From Mytilus galloprovincialis (Eukaryota > Mollusca > Bivalvia > Mytilida > Mytilidae), in the NCBI RefSeq assembly GCF_965363235.1, contig NC_134847.1, positions 57,568,439 to 57,632,438 of the forward strand: 64,000 nucleotides of DNA, read 5' to 3'. A program made the position numbers and the translations under genes. The notes under the pieces were generated by a model, which saw only the letters and a program-made list of their open reading frames with translations, was not told the DNA's origin and did no database searches. Below, piece after piece: positions 44,868-56,445 of this stretch; within the stretch, counting starts at the first letter, position 1; the number at the start of each line of letters is the position of its first letter.

Positions 44868-45530
44868 TCGAGCCTTCGACTTTAGTCGAAAAAGCAAGAC
44901 TAAGCGATCCTACATTCCGTCGTCGTCGGTGTCGGCGTCGGCGTCGTCCACAAATATTCACTCTGTGGTTAAAGTTTTTGAAATTTTAATAACTTTCTTA
45001 AACTATACTGGATTTCTACCAAACTTGGACAGAAGCTTGTTTATGATCATAAGATAGTATCCAGAAGTAAATTTTGTAAAAATAAAATTCCATTTTTTCC
45101 TTATTTTACTTATAAATGGACTTAGTTTTTTCTGCGGGGAAACATTACATTCACTCTGTGGTTAAAGTTTTTAAAGTTTTAATAACTTTCTTAAACTATC
45201 CTGGGTTTGTACCAAACTTTGACAGAAGCTTATTTATGATCATAAGATAGTATCCAGAAGTAAATTTTGTAAAAGATAACTCCATTTTTTCTGTATTTTA
45301 CTTTTAAATGGACTTAGATTTTCTTCCAGTTAACATTACAGTCTGCAGTTAAAGTTTTCAAAACATTTATTAGATTCATTAACTATCCTAAATTTTTACC
45401 AAACTTGGACAGAAGCTTTTTACAATCATAAGATAGTATCAAGAGGAATATTTTTATTGATTTTTTTCCTCATTTTTGTTGAGCCTGCGATTTACAGCAA
45501 AAGTAGGCGAGACACTGGGTTCGGCAGAAC
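44868..45530 (+). repeat. Second composite repeat (GTCGAGCC type)
   Basis: Opens with GTCGAGCCTTCGACTTTAGT, then a GTC/GGCGTC tract (44920-44948), then three ~190-bp modules starting near 44959, 45152 and 45339 (CACTCTGTGGTTAAAGTTTT). It closes with TTGAGCCTGCGATTTACAGC and GGCGAGACACTGGGTTCGGC. The closing segment repeats the opening one in the same orientation. It lies just after the RABL3 stop and may be part of its 3' untranslated region. Confidence 0.75.
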
Positions 45531-46600
45531 CCTTACAAATTTTTTAGTTATTGAAATTAATGAAGGTTAAATGAATGCAGTTTTTCTGTTGACATTTATG
45601 ATTGTGAAACATTTATGATTTATTTATAACTGGGTAAATCTGCAATAAAAATTGAAGGCTATGTTGTCCTGTTCTATTCTTAAGTCAAAACTATATGTAT
45701 TTGATGTAGACACCCTACCTAGAGAAAAAGAGGTTTTACCTATTGCAAAATTATGTAAACACCTCTTCTTTGAATCTTTATATCATATTTTTATAACCTG
45801 TAACATATTATTGCAACCATTCAGGCTACACCCCATTGATATGCAAGACATGATAGCTGATTTCCACAGTATAAACTTAATAAAGACACCATATATATAA
45901 AGTAAACAATAAGTGGTGTTGACTTTAAAATAAAAATTTAAAAAAATAAAATTTCAGTTTTAAATTGCTTATATTTGATTGGATGTTGATTAGAAATTCA
46001 TTCATAATAAGAAGGGAGAGAGTTCAAAACAAGCTCTGGGTCAGTACAACAATGAAACAACCCTGAAACTTAAGAGTGCACACATGATGTGTTTGTTTTT
46101 ATTATTCACTGTTCCGTTCTTCTTCTTCTTCAATGGAAATTGTGACGCCAAAATGCATTCTTAATAGCATGAAAACCTATGAGAAGAGTTTTATGTCAAC
46201 CAAAAGAATCATCATGGACTATTCTTTATAGCAATTTATCCATTTAGAGGTCTTTTGCATTCAAAGTTCGTTTATTTTGCTCAATTTCGAGATCATAGTT
46301 AACGTACATTTTCTTTATATTTTGTAGTGTCAAAATGACCTAAATATAAAGGACAGTATATAGACCCAAAAAAAGGTATATCACATTCTTCACATGACAT
46401 TTTAGTAGGAAAGACTGCCATTGGAGTATATCACCACTGTGACTTTTTAATTCGATCTCATCCACTAAAGTCATTCAAGTAAAATATTTGATGTAGGTTT
46501 GTCCACATTTTGGAATATATTAATACATGTATAGAAATAATGTTGAGACTGCTCCCAGATGCCTGACTTCATTATTTATTATTTATTGAAAATAAGTGGA
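45531..46600. other. Gene-free AT-rich stretch
   Basis: No supported coding region. Possible polyadenylation signals for RABL3 lie near 45642. An open frame at 45652-45900 has no recognisable domain. Confidence 0.45.
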
Positions 46601-46621
46601 ATCATCTTTCAGACAGTTTTT

Positions 46622-47120
46622 TTCTATGGTAATAAATCCCCCTTTTATAAGTTAAAAAGGCTACATTTCCCCCCTTATTTTAAAACCACCAAATATCCCT
46701 CTTTTTTTTTAGGGGTGGGTTGGGGGGGGGGGGGGTTCCCAACCTGTTTATAAGTGGAATTGTGAATCAGGCCATTACTCTTCTCAATTGTATTAATGCA
46801 TACTTTTCATGTCGGGACAGTTTTCCTCATTTATGAAGAAGGCTGTATGGTTGCCTATAATTGCTTTGTCATTTGAACCTCTGTGGATAGTTGTCTCATT
46901 GGCAATCATATTACATATTTTAATTTTTATATGTATCCATCCTTTAGAAAAGTTGTTTTGGATGTAATGAATCCCCTCCAGATCCCCATTTATAAGTTAA
47001 AAAGGGTTCATCTTCTATCTTCATTAGAACATAATTTTGGGGGAAGGGGGAGGGTTCCAAACCTGTTGTTTATAAGTTGTAAATCAGGCCATTACTTTTC
47101 TTAATTTAATTGTTGCATTC
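46622..47120. repeat. Direct duplication of ~170 bp around a family F 3' end
   Basis: 46622-46805 and 46964-47120 share TTTATAAGTTAAAAAGG, a G-rich run with GGTTCCCAACCTG or GGTTCCAAACCTG, and AATCAGGCCATTACT. Between them (46838-46910) is the family F 3' end, GGTTGCCTATAATTG and AGTTGTCTCATTGGCAATCA. Confidence 0.7.
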
Positions 47121-47790
47121 TTAGACGTTACGCACGATATTGCGCCTCAAATGGTAATGTATTTGTACGTTTTACGGCGATTAATGATTATTGGGAATAT
47201 TTTGTTTATTTCGCTTACAATTTTTGTTTTGTACATCAATATGGATACTTCTTAATGTTTGGTTGTACTGAATATGCATGAAATATTTTCCACTGAAAGT
47301 AACATAAGCAACAAACAACAAAATGTATCGTATTTGGGTAATGCATTAGTATATATATTTTACAAAATACCCATATTTATCCCAAATATCCAATAGTAAT
47401 CTGCTTATTTGGTTCATGTCAAACGATAGCCTTCATCAAGTTTAACTCTAAATTATGTGAATTGCTATCCTCATTTTACACATTGAGAAACTAAATATTT
47501 GCTTAACTGAAACTTATAAAACTTATTTATAGTCTTCACCAGTTCATTGTCACATTATACTTGAATTGTTTTTTTTTCTTTTCTGGGCAGTAAGAGTTAT
47601 CTTTCGTTCCACATATACAATGTAGGAAACTGACTCTCTTCATAAAAAAAAAATAAAATAAAAATACATTTGTGTTTGTATTTTTATCTGTATTTTATTT
47701 TTCATTTACATTTTGTACTGTTAAATCAATCATCCTTAATCAGAACGATAGTTGTATGTGTGAGTGTATGCGAGTGGGAGAGAAAGGCTT
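47121..47790. other. Gene-free stretch
   Basis: No gene or clear repeat seen, apart from T-rich and A-rich runs. Confidence 0.45.
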
Positions 47791-47795
47791 TTTAT

Positions 47796-50700
47796 TTTTA
47801 TACGACCGCAGAATTTGAAAAATTTTTCGTCGTATATTGCTATCACGTTGGCGTCGTCGTCTGCGTCGGCGTCGTCGTCGTCGTCGGCGTCGTAGTCGTC
47901 GTCGTCGTCTGTATACTTTTAGTTTTCGCACTCTAACTTTAGTAAAAGTGAATAGAAATCTATGAAATTTTAACACAAGGTTGATGACCACAAAAGGAAG
48001 GTTGGGATTGATTTTGGGAGTTTTAGTCCCAACATTTTAGGAATTAGGGGCCAAAAAGGGCCCAAATAAGCATTTTCTTGGTTTTCGCACTATAACTTTA
48101 GTTTAAGTAAATAGAAATCTATGAAATTTTGACATAAGGTTTATGACCACAAAAGAAAGGTTGGGATTGATTTTGGGAGTTTTGGTTCCAACAGTTTAGG
48201 AATTAGGGGCCAAAAAAGGGCCCAAATAAGCATTATTCTTGGTTTTCGCACAATAACTTTAGTTTAAGTAAATAGAAATCAATGAAATTTAAACACAATG
48301 TTTATGACCACAAAAGGAAGGTTGGTATTGATTTTGGGAGTTTAGGTCCCAACAGTTTAGGAATTAGGGGCCAAAAAGGGACCCAAATAAGCATTTTTTT
48401 TGGTTTTCGCACCATAACTTTAGTATAAGTAAATAGAAATCTATGAAATTTAAACACAAGGTTTATGACCATAAAAGGAAGGTTGGTATTGATTTTGGGA
48501 GTTTTGGTCCCAACAGTTTAGGAATAAAGGGCCCAAAGGGTCCAGATTTAAACTTTGTTTGATTTTATCAAAAATTGAATAATTGGGGTTCTTTGATATG
48601 CCGAATCTAACTGTGTATGTAGATTCTTAATTTTTGGTCCCATTTTCAAATTGGTCTACATTAAGGTCCAAAGGGTCCAAAATTAAACTTAGTTTGATTT
48701 TAACAAAAATTGAATCCTTGGGGTTCTTTGATATGCTGAATCTAAAAATGTACTTAGATTTTTATACGACCGCAAAAATTTTAATTTTTTGGTCGTATAT
48801 TGCTATCACGTTGGCGTCGTCGTCTGCGTCGTCGTCGTCCTCGTTGTCGTCCGAATACTTTTAGTTTTCGCACTCTAACTTTAGTTAAAGTGAATAGAAA
48901 TCAATGAAATTTTAACACAAGGTTTATGACCACAAAAGGAAGGTTGGGATTGATTTTGGGAGTTTTGGTCCCAACATTTTAGGAATTAGGGGCCAAAAAG
49001 GGCCCAAATAAGCATTTTCTTGGTTTTCGCACTATAACTTTAGTTTAAGTGAATAGAAATCTATGAAATTTCGACACAAGGTTTATGACCACAAAAGGAA
49101 GGTTGGGATTGATTTTGGGAGTTTTGGTTCCAACAGTTTAGGAAATAAGGGCCAAAAAAGGGCCCAAATAAGCATTATTCTTGGTTTTCGCACAATAACT
49201 TTAGTATAAGTAAATAGAAATCAATGAAATTTTAACACAAGGTTTATGACCACAAAAGGAAGGTTGGGATTGATTTTTGGAGTTGAGGTCACAACAGTTT
49301 ATGAATTAGGGGCCAAAAAGGGGCCCAAATAAGCATTATTTTTGGTTTTTGCACCATAACTTTAGTATAAGTAAATAGAAATCTATGAAATTTAAACACA
49401 AGGTTTATGACCATAAAAGGAAGGTTGGGTTTGATTTTGGGAGTTTTGGTCCTAACAGTTTAGGAATAAGGGGCCCAAAGGGTCCAAAATTGAACTTTGT
49501 GTGATTTCATCAAAAATTGAATAATTGGGGTTCTTTGATATGCCGAATCTAACTATGTATGTATATTCTTAATTTTTGGTCCCGTTTTCAAATTGGTCTA
49601 CATTAAGGTCCAAAGGGTCCAAAATTAAACTTAGTTTGATTTTAACAAAAATTGAATCCTTGGGGTTCTTTGATATGCTGAATTTAAAAATGTACTTAGA
49701 TTTTTAATTATTGGCCTAGTTTTCAAGTTGGTCCAAATGGGGGTCCAAAATTAAACTTTGTTTGATTTCATCAAAAATTGAATAAATGGGTTCTTTGATA
49801 TGCCAAATCTAACTGTGTATGTAGATTCTTAAATTTTGGTTCAGTTTTCAAATTGGTGTACATTAAGGTCCAAAGGGTCCAAAATTAAACTAAGTTTGAT
49901 TTTAACAAAAATTAAATTCTTGGGCTTATTTGATATGCTTTATCTAAATATGTACTTTGATTTTTGATTATGGGCCCAGTTTTCAAGTTGGTCCAAATCA
50001 GGATTCCATATCAAGTATTGTGCAATAGCAATAAATTTTCAATTGCACAGTATTGCACAATAGCAAGAAATATCTAATTGCACAATATTGTGCAATAGCA
50101 ATTAATTTTCAATTGGAGTTATCTTTCTTTGTATAGAATAGTAGTTGATAATATATGTTGGAAATTTGCCAGACATGACTATGATGTCATTTTCTATTTT
50201 TATTTGCCAATAACTTTATGTAAATAACTTCATTGGAAATTTTCCAATATAAAATGTTGCTGATGAAGCTTTTTTTCCTTATCTTATCTAAAATGTTTTA
50301 GATAATGTATGTTGGACATTTGCCAGACATGACTATGATGTCATTTTCTATTTTTATTTGCCAATAACTTTATGTAAATAACTTCATTGGAAATTTGCCA
50401 ATATAAAATGTTGCTGATGAAGTTTTTTTTATTGTTTTATACAATAAACAATGTATATTCACTTTTACTACCAACCAATCTTTACCATTCAGTGATAACA
50501 AGCACTTTATTTTACATTTTAATATTTTATGATGTATTTAAAAGAGTAGTTATTGTTGCAAACTCCATTAGAAATTTGAATTGATATCAGTTTTGGAAAA
50601 AGGGAAACGGGGATGTGAAAAAAAGGGGGGGGGGTTTAAATTTTTCTCATTTCAGATTTCATAAATAAAAAGAAAATTTCTTCAAACATTTTTTTGAGAG

Positions 50701-51031
50701 GATTAATATTCAACAGCATAGTGAATTGCTCAAAGGCAAAAACAAACTTTTAAGTTCATTAGACCACATTCGTTCTGTGTCAGAAACCTATGCTGTGTCA
50801 TGATCAACTATTTAATTTAAGATTTAAAAAGTTTGAAGAAGAAATCTTTAATTGATTTGTAAAATCTTGACATTTGTTTTGTGTAAAAAAAAACCCATGT
50901 AATGTCAAAAATTTGATCACAATCCAAATTCAGAACTGTATCACGCTTGAATGTTTTGTCCATACTTGCCCCAATTGTTCAGGGTTCGACCTCTGCGGTC
51001 ATATAAAGCTGCGCCCTGCGGAGCACCTGGT
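47796..51031 (+). repeat. Composite repeat copy C (one truncated plus one long unit)
   Basis: Two starts are present. C1: TTTATACGACCGCAGA at 47797, GTC-rich tract 47837-47920, 161-bp modules (TTTTCGCACTATAACTTTAG) starting near 47922, 48085, 48242 and 48403, and a second module type to about 48763. C2: TTTTATACGACCGC at 48760, GTC-rich tract, 161-bp modules near 48861, 49025, 49186 and 49347, second-type modules 49490-50000, hairpin modules 50025-50115, a ~165-bp direct duplication (50140-50430), the uninterrupted LINE target (about 50552), and the terminal segment with CTGCGGTCATATAAAGCTGC to 51031. No protein is encoded; the Arg-rich frame is a translation of the GTC tract. Confidence 0.88.
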
Positions 51032-51079
51032 TACTTTATGTGATTACATGCTTGTTTTGAGCCCTATGATTAGGAAATA

Positions 51080-52216
51080 AAATATCTCTGAATATATGAA
51101 ATGAGAAGATATATACGATATGATGAGTGCCAATGAGACAGCTCTCTACCAGAAACCAATTGACATAAAACGTAATAAAATGCAATGTTTCCCCATTTAG
51201 ATCCGAACAGGAAGAATTAAGATATATATTTTGTTTTAATGAAAAAAAAAGTTTGTCGTGAATAACAAGTTAAACGGGTCTTGCTTATAAAATTCACTTT
51301 ACTTTCTTTAATAACGGAAAAATATAGGTTAAGAAATGAAACAATTGTCAGAAAAAAAGGTTAATTATATATATCTCACAGGTTTACAAGCTTTGTATGA
51401 TATGGAGAGGTATATAACCACGCTTCAGGCCCTATTTTATTTTGACTTTCAAGTTCTTTATTTATATGAATATTGTTGCAGAGAAATTAAAAAAAATCGC
51501 AGTTTAACGTTTCCAAAATTTGAAAATTTGAAAAAGATGATTTTTCCTCTCGTAATACACATTTTTTTTTAAAACTTAAGAACCTCATCAAAATGAACAA
51601 CTCCAGTCATTGGATTTTTTTTATACTGTGTGACCTTGTTGATAGTAACTGACTATCAGGAAAATTCTATCTGAGGAAATATATACAGATGATCCATCAT
51701 AAATAGCGTCCCAAATCGACAACGTTGAAAAGGTACGAAAATCGTCCAGTGGACAAACTTGCAAGACATTTCATTTCTTTGAAAACGAAATCGTTTTGAC
51801 TACGCAAGTTATCAAAAAGTGTTTAGCTGTTTTGTAGAGTTAAAGTACAATTACGAAAAAGCACTATTTTGCATGCAACAAATCTAAATTTTTAATAAAT
51901 AACGTCGAAAATGACAGTTTATCCGACATTGGACATCTTGCAAGACATTTGCTTAAAGCCATTACATTTTTATATGTGGTGTGAGTGCTGCAAAAATTGG
52001 ATTTTGATATGGTCTATCTATGTACTTTTGTGAGCATAATTTACACAAACGAAATTTCATGTAATCTTATATTTAAAAAAAAACCTATAAATTTTGATAA
52101 CTTAACATTTTCCTAAATCTGACCATTAAATGAACACTATTTGTTTTTGCCAAAAAAATAGCATTGATCGTAACAGGAACGCATATTCAGTAATATGGTA
52201 ATACTTTAATAATATA
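51080..52216. other. Gene-free stretch
   Basis: A small family F 3'-end relic (GAGTGCCAATGAGACAGCTC) lies at 51120-51150. The rest shows no supported gene. The phrase ACTTGCAAGACATTT or CTTGCAAGACATTTG appears at about 51759 and 51938 and hints at an old duplication. Confidence 0.45.
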
Positions 52217-52335
52217 GGGTTATTGCATGAATATTGGGGAATATTGTCCCGAGTAGAATTTTATATTGCACGAGCTTGCGAGTGCAATATATGTTCTACG
52301 AGGGACAATATTCCCCAATATTCATGCAATAACCC
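52217..52335. repeat. 119-bp near-perfect palindrome
   Basis: Arms beginning GGGTTATTGCATGAATATTG match over about 34 bp without a mismatch and a further few bases imperfectly. The centre holds a second small stem, ATATTGCAC...GTGCAATAT. A further inverted pair, TATTGTATAGCAATATAATA (52339-52360 and 52485-52506), lies to the right. In DNA or RNA this would form a long stem. Confidence 0.9.
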
Positions 52336-52606
52336 TTTTATTGTATAGCAATATAATATTTGAAAGTAAAAATTGGTTTAAACTAAGATTTTGTCGTTAA
52401 TGACGTCATGCATTTTAAAGATTTATTGCACTAGTGCAATATTAGAATTTATTACACGCTAACTTTTGGTTACGTTCTGTGGAAAATATTATATTGCTAT
52501 ACAATAATACAGCATATCATTCATTCGAATTTTCGCGGATATAACACTGTTTTGAAGAACACAAACACCCGCGGCCTGCTAAAGTTATTATGCGTATAGT
52601 CTGTTA

Positions 52607-52905
52607 GGGAGCTACCATTTGATTTTTATGGGGGGGGGGGGGGGGGGGGGCTAGGATGAAAAATTGTGTCCTGCATTTTTTTTTAGCTGTAATCTCTGTC
52701 CTGCCTTTTTATTTTTCACTCTGTTCGGTCCTGCCTTTTTTTTTTTTTTTTAGTTTATCCTGACTTTTTTACCTAAATTGTCGTCCTGACTTTTTTTTTG
52801 CAATTAAGTGTCTCATCCTGCCATTTTTTTTTACTCAAAACTCCCGTCCTGCCTATTTTTTTCAAATTTGTCCTAGCCCCCCATAAAAATTAAATGGTAG
52901 CTCCC
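52607..52905. mobile_element. PIF/Harbinger-like miniature element 2, 299 bp
   Basis: Inverted ends GGGAGCTACCATTTGATTTT and its near complement, each followed by a long G or C run. TTA flanks both sides (52604-52606 and 52906-52908). The T-rich interior has five or six GTCCTGCCTTTTT-type repeats. Confidence 0.85.
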
Positions 52906-53164
52906 TTACGTCTGACACGCATATTTTTGACGTTTTGTCAACATGTTGTCCTTATTTTAGACTATTGTAAAATATGATAAAACAATTTGCACTTTTTTTC
53001 GAAAAAGTATTTACCTGTCTTGTCTATGGATATAAATTTTATATAACTTTAACTGTTCTGATTTTATAGAAAAGCTGTTTATTAGTGTAGACTGGTTGAT
53101 TACACGGTATTGACGCAATAACGTGCGTAACGTCACAACATGTCTGGACTGGTTTTTTTTTCTC

Positions 53165-53255
53165 ATTTTTTAAGGCTGTATGGTTGCCTATAATTAGTTT
53201 GTTATTTAATACTCTGTGGAAAGTTGTCTCATTGGCAATTATACCGCATTTATAT
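53165..53255 (+). repeat. Family F 3' end alone
   Basis: GGCTGTATGGTTGCCTATAA, then GTTGTCTCATTGGCAATTAT. Matches 46838-46910. Confidence 0.65.
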
Positions 53256-53260
53256 GTTAG

Positions 53261-53450
53261 ACTCAGATCGACGTCCGGTCTCTAATCGACGTCTGTTCCA
53301 CAAGACGACGTCCAAATCTGACGTCACATTCTCAAATCGAGTCGACGTCCATATATTTGATTCTCTAATCGACGTCTAAAGGGACTTCGCGTATGTTCAA
53401 AACGACGTCCGATTGATTGAAGTCTTCTCTAATCGATATCCAATATCAAT
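53261..53450. repeat. Cluster of AATCGACGTC units
   Basis: About nine GACGTC or near-identical palindromes in 190 bp, most preceded by TCTAATC or CAAATC, plus one TGACGTCA. Spacing is irregular (roughly 15-35 bp). Either a simple repeat or a binding-site cluster; no gene is nearby. Confidence 0.7.
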
Positions 53451-54395
53451 TAATAATAAAATAATAACTTGCTGCACTTAAACATGTACTTCGGCATATT
53501 GATAAATGGCATTTGAGTATACGTAAATAAGTACCATAAGACACAGAAAACAAAACGACATATATTCATCCCACAGGTATAGGGCAACACTCAGTCTTCA
53601 ACAATGGACAACATAAAGAAGTAAAGCCAACTGTTTTGAGAGTACCGCCGGGTATAATAATTTGGACTCTGTAAGATATTTTTTAACAGATTCATTCGTT
53701 TTACAACTAGAGTGAAACATATACAAAAGAAATTGGGATTATGTTTTCATGTTGTGCTGTTACACCACTGTTCCAGGTTAGCATGGTTAGGGGAGGGTTC
53801 AGGGCTCACAAAAATGTAAAATCCAGCAAAATATTGTTTGTGCCTGGAACCTTTGTATATAGGAATTTTTTTTCTGAGACCGAGTGCCTGTGTATACAGT
53901 CTCGAACAAAAGACAAAAAAAGGAAAAATATAGCGAACTTTTCAGAATTTATATTATAACATGTACATGTATTTGAAATATTTAATATAGATTGTTTCAA
54001 TTTTTTTATTTTTAGGTTCCACCTACCATTTTAGAAAACTTGGATTTCAATGCTAGTCTATTAGAGGGGTATTTCATTGGTTGTAGATATGGAATTTTAT
54101 TTTATCATGAAGTCAGATTTGAACACGACGTGGGGAATGAATATGTAGTAAAGACCGAATGTCAGTTTTAGTCTGATATATGTACCTTAATTTTAGTCTT
54201 ACATGTATGTAACATATATTATTGATTCCGTGGTAATTGTAAATACAAATGTAGACACTGACAAGTCTTAGATAACATTTTATAGTTTTGAATGTTTCTG
54301 CATCAGTTGACTAAAATTAGGTGAAGGTATGTTCTATTTTGACAGAGGGGCAATTAACTCTACGGAACGCCATGACTGCCTTATGTTGATGATCA

Positions 54396-54575
54396 GCATT
54401 ACATGCAGTGGTCACAACATTATATGCAGTGCTCACACCATTATATGCAGTTGTCTCACCATTATATGCAGTGGTCACAACATTATATGCAGTGCTCACA
54501 ACATTATACGCAGTGGTCCAAACATAATATGCAGTTGTCGGGACATTATATAAAGTGGTCACAACATTATACGTT
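54396..54575 (+). repeat. 21-bp minisatellite, left arm
   Basis: Eight units of ACATTATATGCAGTGGTCAC-A with point changes (CTCAC, TTGTC, GTCCA variants). Confidence 0.9.
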
Positions 54576-55497
54576 TTTTGTTGATGAAGGTGATGATCAC
54601 TCAGTGATGATGATGATGATGATTGGTGTATGTGATGATGATGATGATGATTGGTGTATGTGATGGTGGTGGTTCGTTCATTCGATAAACTTCGGAATTT
54701 TTTATCGGAAATTACCGAATACAGTCATAATTGACAGTGCCCCGCAACAGTTGTTGAAGTCATGTTATCAAGGCAATTCGATTGAAAACTAAATCAGAAA
54801 AAATATAGCCTGTTATTGTCTGCAATTGGACAGACATAATTTTATTATTTTATTGGAATTTCATTCAAGGAAAAAGATGAAACTAAGAGGTGAATGAATG
54901 AACTAGTTCTGTTCGTCGTAAGAAATACGCATGGCATAATGTAAGTTAGGTAATGAAACTTTTAGTTAATGAAACATTGAAGGAAAATTTGTATGATACA
55001 TGCCTCGAGTTCATTTCCTACTGAAGAACTTTAGCAAGATTCCACTTTATAGTCAGTACGTATACTCAGTTTTAAAAAGCTTAATTACATTTTAAATAAA
55101 ATAGACGGCTTTCTATAAGACCTAAGTGCCATATTACGCTAGCTTATATATGTCATGATAGAGTCATTATTTGGCATCGATTTTCAGACTTTGACATTTT
55201 TACATGAATAAGTATCTAACAGATATGGAAAATGCAGTTTAAAGCATTTCATTGTAGGTGTTTAACATAACTTTACATAAATTATTTCATTTTTTTACCT
55301 GAAGCTTTTTAGCACGTCAAGCAGTTTGTCTTCTAAATACGAGCATCAGCCTTATATAGAGATATAAACTTTCATAAGAAAAAATTAACCTTTTTAACAT
55401 TTTTATTTATAGTTATCATCTCTTATGAAAACTGAGTTTGTTGAGATGAATAAAACGTTTACTACGTTTGTTCGTCAGTCTGTACGGTTAATATATG

Positions 55498-56078
55498 AAA
55501 AAATGGTATGGTTGCCAATGAAACAACTTTCCACAAGAGACCAAAATGACAAAGAAAATACTAGTAAAAACTATACTAGGTCACAGTACGGCCTTCAACA
55601 ATGAGCAAAGCCCATACCGCATAGTCAGCTATAGAAGGCCCCGAAATGATAAACGTAAAACATTCCAAACGAGAAAACTAACGGCCTAATGTATGTACAA
55701 ACAAACGAACGAAAAACAAACCTGTAACACATCAAGAAACGACAACCACTGAAATACAGGCTCCTGACTTAGGACAGACACATACATACAGAATGGCGGG
55801 TTTTAACATGTTAGCGGGATCCCAACCTCCCTCTAACCTGGGACAGCGGTGTACAGAACAACATAAGAACGAACTATGAAAATCAGTTGAAAAAGGCTTA
55901 ATTCATTAGATGGATACAAATATAAATACATCTAACAAAAAAACAGAGAGGACGGGGCCGGGTACTTGTATATCCAAACAACAAAAAGACACTAAGTACT
56001 GATCTGAGAGTACTCGCATATACTGACAGCTAGTTCAAAGCCACTAACAACTTATAAAAAAAATCATGCATCTAAGTT
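55498..56078 (-). repeat. Family F repeat, full-length reversed copy
   Basis: Reverse complement of the 8280-8826 unit across its whole length, from GGTTGCCAATGAAACAACTT to TACTGACAGCTAGTTCAAAG. It lies in the loop of the fold-back element and so inserted there or was carried with it. Confidence 0.8.
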
Positions 56079-56305
56079 TTGCATTTAGGTAAAGATTGAA
56101 ACAAACTGTGAGTAAAAAAATGATGATGTACTATTATTGGATAGTAACGATTGTCCATGAAAAAGAGTCATCTTGACCTAAATTAATTCTGGTTAAGATA
56201 CATTCCGCTAGAAAAAACCCGAAGTTTACCGAATCTGAACCACCACCATCACATACATCAATCATCATCATCACCATCACTGATCATCACTTGCATCAAC
56301 AAAAA

Positions 56306-56445
56306 ACGTATAATGTTGTGACCACTGCATATAATGTCCCGACAACTGCATATAATGTTGGGACCACTGCATATAATGTCCCGACAACAGCATATAATGG
56401 TGTGATCACTGCATATAATGGTGTGACCACTGCATATAATGCTGA
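56306..56445 (-). repeat. 21-bp minisatellite, right arm
   Basis: About seven units in the opposite orientation (ACCACTGCATATAATGTC and variants). Confidence 0.9.

Noticed and set aside
47740-47991. Arg-rich open frame (long RRRR runs), minus strand
   Set aside because: Translation of the GTC-rich tract inside the composite repeat.
54317-54562. Thr/Ala/Tyr/Asn/Val-repeat protein
   Set aside because: Translation of the 21-bp minisatellite. The same happens in the inverted arm at 56258-56506.
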